From Kribbella kalugense (lineage in GTDB: Bacteria; Actinomycetota; Actinomycetes; Propionibacteriales; Kribbellaceae), in NCBI RefSeq assembly GCF_004365875.1, contig NZ_SODF01000001.1, positions 2,790,001 to 2,854,000 on the forward strand: 64,000 bases of DNA, written 5' to 3'. The notes beneath the pieces were generated by a model. It was not told the origin of the DNA, searched no databases, and saw nothing but the letters and a program-made list of their open reading frames with translations. The first letter of the stretch is position 1; every line of letters starts with the position of its first letter. Positions 54,848-64,000 of the stretch are shown here, piece by piece. A program made the position numbers and the translations under genes.

Positions 54848-56707
54848 TTAAACCGGCGCGACCTTGCCCTGGTACATGTACATGATCACGAAGTTGTCCG
54901 CGTACGGCGCGTTCTTCAGGATCGGGTCGTCGTCGGCCGGGAACTTCGCCACCCGGGTGCCCTCCAGCGCCGGGTTGTTACCGTACCGCTCCCAGAGCGG
55001 GATGATCGGCAGCAGTTCGTTGAAGGCCATCGCGGCAGCGGTGACGTTCGCCTTCTGCGCGTTCAGGTCCAGGCCCTGGGCCGACTTGTCCACCACGGAC
55101 TGCAGGTCGATCGGACCCGCCGAGGTGGTCTGCTTGAGCGGGAAGTTCATTCCCTTGCCGCCGGAGTTCGCCGCGATCACGTAGTTGAACGTGTAGAGGT
55201 TCTGGACGAACGCGAAGTACGGGTGCGGGTGGTTCGAGGCGCCCCAGGTCTGGATGGCGAAGTCGAACTTGCCGGCCAGTACGTCGGGGTTGAGCTGGGT
55301 GAACGTGATGCCCCGCTTGGTGATGTTGAACCCGAACTTGTTCAGCTGGTCGGCCGCGTTGGTGGCGGCCGGGTTCCAGTCGGCGAACTCGGTCGGGAAC
55401 TTGATGTCGTACGCGGCCGGCTTGCCGCTCGGCAGCATCCACTTGCTGCCGGACTTCTTCCAGCCCGCCGACTGCAGCAGCTGGGCGGCCTTGTCGAGGT
55501 CCTTCTCGTACGCGTTCAGCTTCTTCTGGTCCGCGTCGGAGATCCAGTCCGGTACGGAGATGTCGGAGAAGCCGGCCATGAACTTGCAGGGCTTGCCGGA
55601 GTCGCCGAGCGCGACGGTGCCGTTCTCGTTGCGGTCGAGGACGTACGCGATGGCCTGCCGCACCTTCGGGTCGGACAGCTCCGGGTGCGCGGTGAAGTTG
55701 AACACCAGCGCCGGACCGGAGTACACCGGCGGCCGGAGGATCCGGAAGCCGCTCGACTCCAGCGTCTTCTCGGTAGCCACCGCGAATCCGTGGGTCGCGT
55801 AGTCGACGTCCTTGTTCAGTACGACCGGCGTGACGTCGGAGGTCTCACCGTTGTACAGCAGAACCTTGCTGAAGCCGATCTTGTCGGCGAACAGGCCCTT
55901 GTCGTTCTTGACCAGCGTCATCTGCGCGTTGGTCATGTTCTTCGCGTCGAAGTTGAACGGCCCGGACACGACCGGGTTCTCCGGACGGAACTTCTGGAAG
56001 TCGCCGTTCAGCTGCTTGCCCTCGGCGCTGTCCAGGCTGGTCTTGGCCTTGCGCATCGTCTCGGCCTTGGTGGCCCATTCGCCGTACACCGAGTCGGGCA
56101 TGATCGGCGCGCGGAGGATGTAGCGCTCCAGCACGGTGGACGGCGTACCGATGGTGAAGGTCACCGTGGTGTCGTCCTTGGCCGTGACGTCGGACAGGAA
56201 CGTCCACGACTGCTGGCGCATCAGCCAGTGCAGGTTGAACGTCGACACGACGTCCTTGGCCGTGACCGGCTTGCCGTCGCTCCAGGTCAGCCCGGAACGC
56301 AGCTTCATCGTGTACGTCTTGGTCGCCTCGTCCAGCGTGCCGGACTCGGCCATCATCCATTCCCACTTCTTGTCGGCCCAGTAGTACAGGCCGCCGCTGG
56401 GGTAGACGAGGTCGAGGTACGGGCTCTGCTGCTGGATGCCGTCGGTGACACCGGCTGCCAGGTTGAAGTGACCCTTGGGCGGCAGCTGGTACGGGTACGC
56501 GCCGTGGAACTCCTTGTTGGCCGACTTGCTGCTGTCGGAGCTGCTGTTCGGGCTACTCGGCGAGCACGCCTCGAGGGAGCCGATGCCGGCCACGCCGACA
56601 CCGGCGATGCCGAACAGCTGGAGCACGTGCCGGCGCGAGATCGCGTTCGTCCGGGGGTTCTCCCCCGGAAGGTTGGAGCCGGAATCGTTGGTGCCGGTGG
56701 GACTCAT
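54848..56707 (-). CDS. Peptide-binding lipoprotein (DppA/OppA type)
   Basis: 619 residues from ATG 56707 with AAAGGACGAAGG upstream. The leader has twin Arg (SRRHVLQLFG) and a lipobox LEAC. Family-5 solute-binding protein features are TMKLRSGLTWSDGKPVTAKDVV and KVRQAIAYVLDRN. It binds peptides or similar ligands outside and feeds the permeases encoded downstream in operon order dppB-C-D-F. Confidence 0.92.
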   Translation of the reverse strand: MSPTGTNDSGSNLPGENPRTNAISRRHVLQLFGIAGVGVAGIGSLEACSPSSPNSSSDSSKSANKEFHGAYPYQLPPKGHFNLAAGVTDGIQQQSPYLDLVYPSGGLYYWADKKWEWMMAESGTLDEATKTYTMKLRSGLTWSDGKPVTAKDVVSTFNLHWLMRQQSWTFLSDVTAKDDTTVTFTIGTPSTVLERYILRAPIMPDSVYGEWATKAETMRKAKTSLDSAEGKQLNGDFQKFRPENPVVSGPFNFDAKNMTNAQMTLVKNDKGLFADKIGFSKVLLYNGETSDVTPVVLNKDVDYATHGFAVATEKTLESSGFRILRPPVYSGPALVFNFTAHPELSDPKVRQAIAYVLDRNENGTVALGDSGKPCKFMAGFSDISVPDWISDADQKKLNAYEKDLDKAAQLLQSAGWKKSGSKWMLPSGKPAAYDIKFPTEFADWNPAATNAADQLNKFGFNITKRGITFTQLNPDVLAGKFDFAIQTWGASNHPHPYFAFVQNLYTFNYVIAANSGGKGMNFPLKQTTSAGPIDLQSVVDKSAQGLDLNAQKANVTAAAMAFNELLPIIPLWERYGNNPALEGTRVAKFPADDDPILKNAPYADNFVIMYMYQGKVAPV

Positions 56708-56765
56708 CCTTCGTCCTTTCTGATCTGACCGCACAGCTGTGTGCGGCCAGGCACTACTGGTTCGA

Positions 56766-56972
56766 TTAATTGCCGCCCTCGCGTTTTTCCCGGCGCCGGG
56801 TCCAGACGACCCCGACGACGACCACCAGGCCCAGTAGCAGGCCCAAACACAAGGTGAACAAGGTGACGACGAACTCCGGGGTGCCCGGCGACAGCGTGAG
56901 CAGAAGTGCTCCGCTGGCCAGCACCAGGAACGCCGCCCAGCCGAGCGCCATCCGGCCGATCTGAGGACCCAT
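56766..56972 (-). CDS. Small two-helix membrane protein in the peptide importer operon
   Basis: 68 residues, helices LGWAAFLVLASGALLLTLS and VVTLFTLCLGLLLGLVVVVGVVW, then a basic tail. The ATG at 56972 overlaps the ATPase stop (TGATG), and the binding-protein gene starts 59 bases after it ends. It is not one of the standard five importer subunits; an accessory or regulatory role is inferred. Confidence 0.7.
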   Translation of the reverse strand: MGPQIGRMALGWAAFLVLASGALLLTLSPGTPEFVVTLFTLCLGLLLGLVVVVGVVWTRRREKREGGN

Positions 56973-58021
56973 CAGGCCACCGGTTCATCAGGCCGGACCT
57001 CCCCGGCGCCGTCGCGGGCGACCACGTGGCAGGCCGCCGACTGACCGGACCGTACTTCGACCAGCTCGGGGACCACGCCGTCGCAGAGGCCGTCCTCGAA
57101 CTGCGGGCAGCGTGGGTGGAACGAGCACCCGCCCGGCAGGTGGGCCAGGCTCGGAATCTCCAGGCTGCGCAGCGTTTCGCGGCCCTTCGTCTTGGTCAGG
57201 TCGGGATCCGGTTCGGGGATCGCGTCGATCAGCGCCCGGGTGTAGGGATGCGTCGGCGCGTTGATGATCTTCGGCGTCGGGCCGAACTCGACGATCCGGC
57301 CCAGGTACATGACCGCGGTCTTGCCGTTCCAGCCGAAGTACTTCGCGATCGCCAGGTCGTGGGTGATGAACAGGAAGCCGACGCCGAGGTCGTCGCGCAG
57401 CCGGCCGAGCATCGCCAGCACGCTGATCCGGATCGACACGTCCAGCATCGAGGTCGACTCGTCCGCGATGATCAGCTTCGGATCGAGCGTGAGCGCGCGG
57501 GCGACCGCGACCCGCTGGCGCTGACCACCGGACAGCTGGTGCGGGTACTTCGGCAGGAAGTTCTCCGCCGGGGTCAGGTCGACCTTGGTGAGCAGCTCGA
57601 CCGCCTTCTCGGCGGCCGCCTTCGAGCCCTTGACCACACCGTGCTTGAGCAGCGGAGCGGTGATCGTCTGCTGGATCGTCCGGGTCGGGTTCAGCGAGGC
57701 GTACGGGTCCTGGTGGACGTACTGGACGCTGCGCCGGAACGCGCCGAAGTCGTTCCGCTTCATCGACCAGATGTCGGTGCCGTCGAACGCGACCCGGCCA
57801 CTCGTCGGCCGGGCCAGGCCGGCCGCCATCCGGGCGGCGGTGGTCTTGCCGGAGCCGCTCTCGCCGACCAGGCAGAGCACCTCACCGGGGTTGACCGACA
57901 GGTTGATCCCGTCGACCGCCCGAATCGGCCCGGCCTTGGTGTCGAACACCTGGCTGACACCGTCCAGCGTCATCAACGGCGTACGGGTCTCGGCCACTGG
58001 GGCTTCCTCGAGTGCGCTCAT
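56972..58021 (-). CDS. Peptide ABC importer ATPase (DppF type)
   Basis: 349 residues from ATG 58021. Walker A GESGSGKTT, signature LSGGQRQRVAVARA, Walker B LIIADESTSMLD, and a C-terminal HPRCP Cys motif. The oligopeptide/dipeptide C-terminal extension is present. Partner of the DppD-type ATPase, with 4-base overlap. Confidence 0.93.
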   Translation of the reverse strand: MSALEEAPVAETRTPLMTLDGVSQVFDTKAGPIRAVDGINLSVNPGEVLCLVGESGSGKTTAARMAAGLARPTSGRVAFDGTDIWSMKRNDFGAFRRSVQYVHQDPYASLNPTRTIQQTITAPLLKHGVVKGSKAAAEKAVELLTKVDLTPAENFLPKYPHQLSGGQRQRVAVARALTLDPKLIIADESTSMLDVSIRISVLAMLGRLRDDLGVGFLFITHDLAIAKYFGWNGKTAVMYLGRIVEFGPTPKIINAPTHPYTRALIDAIPEPDPDLTKTKGRETLRSLEIPSLAHLPGGCSFHPRCPQFEDGLCDGVVPELVEVRSGQSAACHVVARDGAGEVRPDEPVA

Positions 58022-59109
58022 GATGCGGTCCCCAGCTTCTCGTTCGGCACGCTGCGGTCGAGGTGGACGTCCTTGGAGTGGATGCAGGCCACGTCGTGGG
58101 CGCTGCCCTCCTCGTCGGTGATCGGGATCAGCGGCGGCTCGGCCTCTTTGCACTCGTCGGTGACGAACTTGCACCGCGGACTGAACGTGCAGCCCTTCGG
58201 CAGCGCGGCCAGGCTCGGCGGTCCACCCGGGATCGACTCGAGGTCCGGCAGGTCGCCGACGATCGGCGGCACGGCCTTGATCAGGCCGAGCGTGTACGGG
58301 TGCCGGGGCCGGTAGAACAGGTCCCGGACCCCACCGGTCTCGACGAGACGTCCGGCGTACATGGTGGCGACGCGGTCGGCGAGCTCAGCGGCCAGCGACA
58401 GGTCGTGGGAGATGAAGATCATCGAGAACCCAAGCCGCTCGCGCACCTCGTGCAGTACGTCGACGATCGACCGCTGGGTGAGGATGTCGAGCGCGGTGGT
58501 CGGCTCGTCCAGGATCAGTACTTCGGGATCGAGCAGCAGGCTCATCGCGATCAGCACGCGCTGCCGCATACCGCCGGAGAGCTCGTGCGGGTAGCAGTCC
58601 ATCACCCGCTCGGGCTCGAGCCGCACCAGCCGAAGCAGCTCGCCGGCGCGTTCCTCGATCTCCTGGCGGGTCGCCTTGGTGTGCGCACGCATCGTGTCGT
58701 GCATGTGCGCGCGGATCTTCAGCACCGGGTTGAACGCGTTCATCGCGCCCTGGAACACCATCGCCGCGTCCCGCCAGCGGAAGTGCCGCAGGTCGCGGCC
58801 GTCCAGGCCGAGTACGTCGATCTCGGTGCCGTCGCCGCGGTTGAACATCACCTTGCCGCTGGCGTGACCCAGCCGCGGCAGCAGCCGGAGCAGGCCGAGC
58901 CCGAACGTCGTCTTGCCGCAGCCGCTCTCCCCGACCAGGGCAAGGCTCTCGCCCGGGTAGAGATCGAGGTCGACGCCGCGGACCGCCTGCACGGTGGCGC
59001 CCGCACCGGTGCGGTACTCGACCTTGAAGTCGCGGACCGACAGCAGTGGTTTGCCCTGTCCTCCGCGCACAGCGCGGGGTGTTCCCGAAGTAGTCGTCAC
59101 CGTGCTCAC
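58018..59109 (-). CDS. Peptide ABC importer ATPase (DppD type)
   Basis: 363 residues. Walker A GESGCGKTT, signature ELSGGMRQRVLIAMSLLLDPEVLILDEPTTALD and a C-terminal FSPRCKF Cys motif. Overlaps the DppC-type permease by 4 bases. Functions with DppF-type ATPase to drive import. Confidence 0.94.
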   Translation of the reverse strand: MSTVTTTSGTPRAVRGGQGKPLLSVRDFKVEYRTGAGATVQAVRGVDLDLYPGESLALVGESGCGKTTFGLGLLRLLPRLGHASGKVMFNRGDGTEIDVLGLDGRDLRHFRWRDAAMVFQGAMNAFNPVLKIRAHMHDTMRAHTKATRQEIEERAGELLRLVRLEPERVMDCYPHELSGGMRQRVLIAMSLLLDPEVLILDEPTTALDILTQRSIVDVLHEVRERLGFSMIFISHDLSLAAELADRVATMYAGRLVETGGVRDLFYRPRHPYTLGLIKAVPPIVGDLPDLESIPGGPPSLAALPKGCTFSPRCKFVTDECKEAEPPLIPITDEEGSAHDVACIHSKDVHLDRSVPNEKLGTAS

Positions 59110-60002
59110 CGGTCCCGGAGGCGCGGGTTGAGGATCTCTTCGAGGGATCGAGTCATCATCACCAATCCGAGCAGCAGCAGGATGATCGCGACAATCGGGC
59201 TGAGGATCCAGGCCAGACTGTTGTCGTTGAAGATCGCTCCGGCGATCCAGGCGCGGTTGAGCATGATGCCCCAGTTCGACCCGGTCAGCGGCGCCAGGCC
59301 GAGCAGGTAGAGGCCGACCAGCTGGTAGATCGCGTTCGTCACGCCGATCATGAAGTTCATCAGGATGAAGCTGGCCATGTTCGGCAGGATCTCGACGAAC
59401 ACCACTCGCGGCGTACCGAGATCCAGCAGTCGCGCGGCTTCGACGAACTCGCGTTCCTTCAGCGAGAACACCTGGGCCCGGACGGCCCGGGTCAGCACCG
59501 GCCAGGACAGGCCGCCGACCAGCAGGGCGAGCAGGACGGGCGAGTCGAGCTTGAAGAACGCGCCCAGGACCGCCAGCAGGACGATCTGCGGAACCGTCAG
59601 GAAGACGTCGGCCAGCGTGACGACCACCGAGTCGACCCAGCCGCCGAGGTAGGCGGCCAGCGAGCCGAGCACGATCGCCAGCGCGGTGGAGATCGCCGCG
59701 GCGACGAAGCCGACGAAGATCACCGTCCGGCCGCCGCTGATCATCTGGATCAGGACGTCCTTGCCCTCGTTGTCGGTGCCGAGCAGGTGGCCGGACGTCC
59801 CGGCCGGGAGCAGGATCTCCTTGACGTTCGGCGCCACGTCGGGCGTGAAGAACGGTCCGATCGCGCTGATCAAGATCAGCAGGGCGACGATGACGAAGCC
59901 GATGAAGCCGGCCGGGCTGCGCCGCAGCGAGTTGAGGATGCCGGCGAACCGGGATACGCCGGTGGTGCCGATCGCGGTGACGGGGATAGTTGCCTCGGTC
60001 AT
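59106..60002 (-). CDS. Peptide ABC importer permease (DppC type)
   Basis: 298 residues. Six helices, starting IGFVIVALLILISAIGPFF. GTDNEGKDVLIQMISGGRT is the conserved periplasmic loop, and EFVEAARLLDLGTPRVVFVEILPN is the EAA motif that contacts the ATPases. Confidence 0.94.
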   Translation of the reverse strand: MTEATIPVTAIGTTGVSRFAGILNSLRRSPAGFIGFVIVALLILISAIGPFFTPDVAPNVKEILLPAGTSGHLLGTDNEGKDVLIQMISGGRTVIFVGFVAAAISTALAIVLGSLAAYLGGWVDSVVVTLADVFLTVPQIVLLAVLGAFFKLDSPVLLALLVGGLSWPVLTRAVRAQVFSLKEREFVEAARLLDLGTPRVVFVEILPNMASFILMNFMIGVTNAIYQLVGLYLLGLAPLTGSNWGIMLNRAWIAGAIFNDNSLAWILSPIVAIILLLLGLVMMTRSLEEILNPRLRDR

Positions 60003-60006
60003 CTCG

Positions 60007-61101
60007 TCACCCCTTGCCCTGGACCCGGATCCGCGGATCCAGCCGGCTGTAGAGAATGTCGGCGAGCAGGTTGGCGGCCACCACGGAGACCGTGACGACC
60101 AGGAAGATCCCCTGCAGTACGGCGTAGTCGCGGCCGTTGACCGCGTTGAACAGGCTGAACCCGATGCCCTGGTAGCCGAAGATCTTCTCCACGAAGATCG
60201 AGCCGCCGACGACGAATCCGAGCGACACCGCGAGCTGGCTGAACAGGGGCAGTACGGCGTTACGTCCGACGTACCCGTTCCTGATCCTGGAGTCGGACAG
60301 GCCGCGGGCTCGCGCCACCGTCACGTAGTCCTCACCGAGCGTCTCCACCGTCGACGACTTCATCACCAGCGCCCAGGAGCCGACCGTGGTCAGTGTGTAG
60401 GCGAGGATCGGCAGCATCGCGTGGTAGAAGATGTCGTTCAGGAAGGCCAGGCTGAACGACGGGTGCACGCCCGGTGTGTACGATCCGCGCGCCTCGGTGA
60501 GGTTGAACCATTGCAGTTTCACCCCGAGGAAGACGACGATCAGGATCGCCAGGATGTAGTTCGGGATCGCGTGCAGCAGCGCGCCGATCGAGGTGAGCAG
60601 ATGGTCGACCCAGGTTTCGCGCCGGTACGCCATCAGCATGCCCGCGGCGATGCCGATGATGAAGCTGAACACCGTGGCCACGCCGACCGAGAACAGCGTC
60701 CACGGCAGGTAGGTCTTGATGACCGAGGCAACGGTCGTGCCCGGTGACAGCGCCGAGTTGCCGAAGTCGCCGTGCAGCAGGTTCAGCATGTACGTGCCGT
60801 ACTGCGAGATCAGCGGGGCGTTCGGATCCAGCGAGAACAGGTTCTTCGCCTGCGCCGCGGCCGCCTCGTACGAGATGCCGGTCTGCGCGATCTGGGTCTG
60901 GATGTAGGTGTCGACCGGGTTACCCGGCAGCAGCCGCACCAGGAAGAACGTCCCGGTGGTGACGATGAAGATGGTCAAGACTGCCTTGAAGAGTCTTCGC
61001 ACCAGCCAGGCGTTGAAGAAGCGACGGGCAGCCGAGGGTCTCGGTTCGACAACCGGCCCTTCGATCAGCTCCGACGCGGGTGTCTCGACCGCACCGCTCA
61101 C
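60007..61101 (-). CDS. Peptide ABC importer permease (DppB type)
   Basis: 364 residues. The N-terminal 30-residue cytoplasmic stretch precedes six helices. TFFLVRLLPGNPVD is the hallmark of DppB/OppB, and EDYVTVARARGLSDSRIRNGYVGRNA is the EAA loop. It is the first gene of the peptide importer operon; the intergenic region upstream carries repeats. Confidence 0.94.
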   Translation of the reverse strand: MSGAVETPASELIEGPVVEPRPSAARRFFNAWLVRRLFKAVLTIFIVTTGTFFLVRLLPGNPVDTYIQTQIAQTGISYEAAAAQAKNLFSLDPNAPLISQYGTYMLNLLHGDFGNSALSPGTTVASVIKTYLPWTLFSVGVATVFSFIIGIAAGMLMAYRRETWVDHLLTSIGALLHAIPNYILAILIVVFLGVKLQWFNLTEARGSYTPGVHPSFSLAFLNDIFYHAMLPILAYTLTTVGSWALVMKSSTVETLGEDYVTVARARGLSDSRIRNGYVGRNAVLPLFSQLAVSLGFVVGGSIFVEKIFGYQGIGFSLFNAVNGRDYAVLQGIFLVVTVSVVAANLLADILYSRLDPRIRVQGKG

Positions 61102-61139
61102 TGCTCACCTCCACGCGACTACCAGGGAAAGTCGGTGTC

Positions 61140-61273
61140 GCAGATCCTCAACAACGCGATTTAGTAACACTGTCTTGCAAGGATCTGCGCATAGTGACGA
61201 CAGTGTGCGCAACCCCAGTCATCGAGTCAACGTCTTGAGGCAACGTTGAGACAACGGTGAGACAACGTTGCGG
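61140..61273 (-). promoter_or_regulatory. Repeat-rich region upstream of the peptide importer operon
   Basis: GCAGATCCT (61140-61148) and AGGATCTGC (61180-61188) are perfect inverted repeats. CACTGTC (61168-61174) pairs with GACAGTG (61199-61205). Further out are CAACGTTGAGA (61241-61251), CAACGGTGAGA (61252-61262) and CAACGTTGCGG (61263-61273), 11-bp periodic direct repeats preceded by CAACGTCTTGAGG (61228-61240). One-turn spacing suggests cooperative activator or repressor binding before dppB. Confidence 0.55.
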
Positions 61274-61303
61274 ACCGTGACGTCACCGTATCGGCGTGTA
61301 CAG

Positions 61304-61338
61304 GAATTGCCCGCCTCCGACACGGAGACGGGCAATTC
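61304..61338 (-). terminator. Strong hairpin terminator downstream of leuA
   Basis: GAATTGCCCGCCTCCG (61304-61319) pairs with CGGAGACGGGCAATTC (61323-61338), 15 of 16 pairs, with a 3-base loop. It lies 22 bases after the leuA stop. No U-run follows, but many actinobacterial terminators lack one. Confidence 0.75.
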
Positions 61339-61359
61339 AGGGTAAAGATTCGGCTGCTG

Positions 61360-63222
<1,863 letters not shown>

Positions 63223-63317
63223 CTATGCACAACTCCCCCGGGCCGTCGAACCGGGGGTCTCGACGGCCGAGACGGAGAGTGACGGGATCCTCGCTGAGGA
63301 TGTGCTGAAGATTCCGT

Positions 63318-63339
63318 CCGGTCGCCGGAGAGCGACCGG
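63318..63339. promoter_or_regulatory. Perfect inverted repeat upstream of the response regulator
   Basis: CCGGTCGC (63318-63325), 6-base loop CGGAGA, GCGACCGG (63332-63339), ending 22 bases before ATG 63362 and near its GAGG. Could be an operator or a 5' UTR hairpin. A second hairpin, CCCCCGG (63235-63241) with CCGGGGG (63251-63257), lies toward leuA. Confidence 0.5.
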
Positions 63340-63361
63340 TGGGCGGTGCGAGGATGGCCGG

Positions 63362-64000
63362 ATGACGGCGCGAGTGCTCGTGGTGGAGGACGCGGAGCCG
63401 ATCCGGACCGCCGTCGGCATCGCGCTGACCGAGGCCGGGCACACGGTGCGGACCCGGCCTGACGGGGACGGCTTCGAGCGGGAGCTGGCGGAGTACCGGC
63501 CGGATCTGGTGTTGCTCGACGTGATGCTGCCCGGCCGGGACGGGTTCGACCTGCTGACGGTCGCGCGGGAGACGTCGAACGCCGGGGTCATCCTGCTGAC
63601 CGCGCGCGACGCCGTCGAGGATCGGCTGCACGGGCTGCGGACCGGTGCGGACGATTACGTGGTGAAGCCGTTCGTGCTGGCCGAGCTGATCGCGCGAGTA
63701 GAAGCAGTACTACGGCGGATGGGCCGGCTGCGGACCGTCCTCGCGGTCGGCGATCTCGAGGTCGACGTCGAGGCGCGCGCGGTCCGCCGGGGCGGGACGG
63801 CGATCGAGTTGACCGCGACCGAGTTCAAGCTGCTCGCGTTCCTCGCCGGGCGGGACGGGAAGGTGGTCGGCAAGACGCAGTTGCTGACCGCGATCTGGGG
63901 GTACGACGACTACGCGGACAACCTGGTCGAGGTCCACGTCAGCGGGCTCCGGCGGAAGCTGGAGGCACACGGACCGCGGCTGCTGCACACGGTCCGCGGT
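63362..64000 (+). CDS. OmpR-family response regulator (3' truncated by window end)
   Basis: 213 residues are visible from ATG 63362 and the frame remains open at 64000. Receiver motifs: VLVVEDAEP, VLLDVMLPGRDG with phospho-Asp, and KPF. The C-terminal winged helix has ELTATEFKLLAFLAGRDG, WGYDDYADNLVEVHVSGLRRKL and HTVRG, just short of the final VGY. It lacks only the last dozen or so residues. A histidine kinase gene is likely to follow beyond the window. Confidence 0.93.
   Translation, partial: MTARVLVVEDAEPIRTAVGIALTEAGHTVRTRPDGDGFERELAEYRPDLVLLDVMLPGRDGFDLLTVARETSNAGVILLTARDAVEDRLHGLRTGADDYVVKPFVLAELIARVEAVLRRMGRLRTVLAVGDLEVDVEARAVRRGGTAIELTATEFKLLAFLAGRDGKVVGKTQLLTAIWGYDDYADNLVEVHVSGLRRKLEAHGPRLLHTVRG

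Noticed and set aside
53804-56728. 974-codon plus-strand open frame across the Nudix fusion and binding-protein genes
   Set aside because: It spans two real genes on the other strand and has only Arg/Val-rich antisense composition.

Overview
The window is 64 kb of very GC-rich, gene-dense DNA with strong third-position G/C bias, many GTG starts, 1- and 4-base stop/start overlaps, and apparently leaderless promoters. Gene content is actinobacterial: a mycothiol-dependent formaldehyde dehydrogenase, DUF4333-type lipoprotein, SAV_915-type protein, many Tat/lipoprotein substrate-binding proteins, and a glyS-znuACB-zur-uppS-recO-leuA order that, from memory, also occurs in Streptomyces. Codon use and gene content fit Kribbella or a close relative (Nocardioidaceae/Kribbellaceae); this is inference. 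No rRNA, tRNA, CRISPR array, prophage or insertion sequence was seen.

Layout. 0-5.4 kb: the start of a magnesium-chelatase-like ATPase, a serine hydrolase, a Clp_N/HTH protein with two palindromic operators, then a Ser/Thr kinase plus HTH gene divergent from three translationally coupled secreted-protein genes. One of those proteins resembles the kinase ectodomain. 5.3-10.2 kb: a 118-bp inverted-repeat element, a mug-type glycosylase, a 1110-residue helical-repeat protein and a stand-alone LigD-type polymerase. 10.2-18.7 kb: one leftward operon with a regulator, a carbohydrate ABC importer, an acetyl-esterase, a second esterase lacking the nucleophile, and a SelA-fold PLP enzyme carrying a 15-bp tandem repeat. 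It looks like an undescribed catabolic route.

18.8-31.2 kb: an epimerase-like gene, the housekeeping genes dusB and glyS, a TetR/FAD-monooxygenase pair, an orphan eboE-like gene, and a zinc locus. The zinc locus has a His-rich YibE/F protein divergent from znuACB-zur, with a Zur box in the shared promoter. 31.2-40.7 kb: MerR (NmlR-type) with an aldo/keto reductase, a GNAT, an ECF sigma factor facing an MFS exporter across a 105-bp near-palindrome, mscR, and an ABC-2 exporter with its own two-component system. 40.7-48.3 kb: uppS and recO separated by a roughly 3-kb accessory block (lipoprotein and secreted protein of unknown function, and a toxin-antitoxin-like pair), then an NmrA/aldo-keto pair. 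48.4-53.3 kb: an FtsX-type ABC system with two unequal ATPases. 53.3-61.1 kb: a GNAT-GNAT-Nudix fusion and a complete Dpp/Opp-type peptide importer. 61.3-63.3 kb: leuA with a terminator and a leucine-rich leader peptide followed by an attenuator-like hairpin. The window ends inside an OmpR-family response regulator.

The best candidates for something new are the kinase/secreted-protein cluster, the sigma/MFS palindrome, the His-rich YibE/F protein in the Zur locus, and the esterase/pseudo-esterase/PLP operon.
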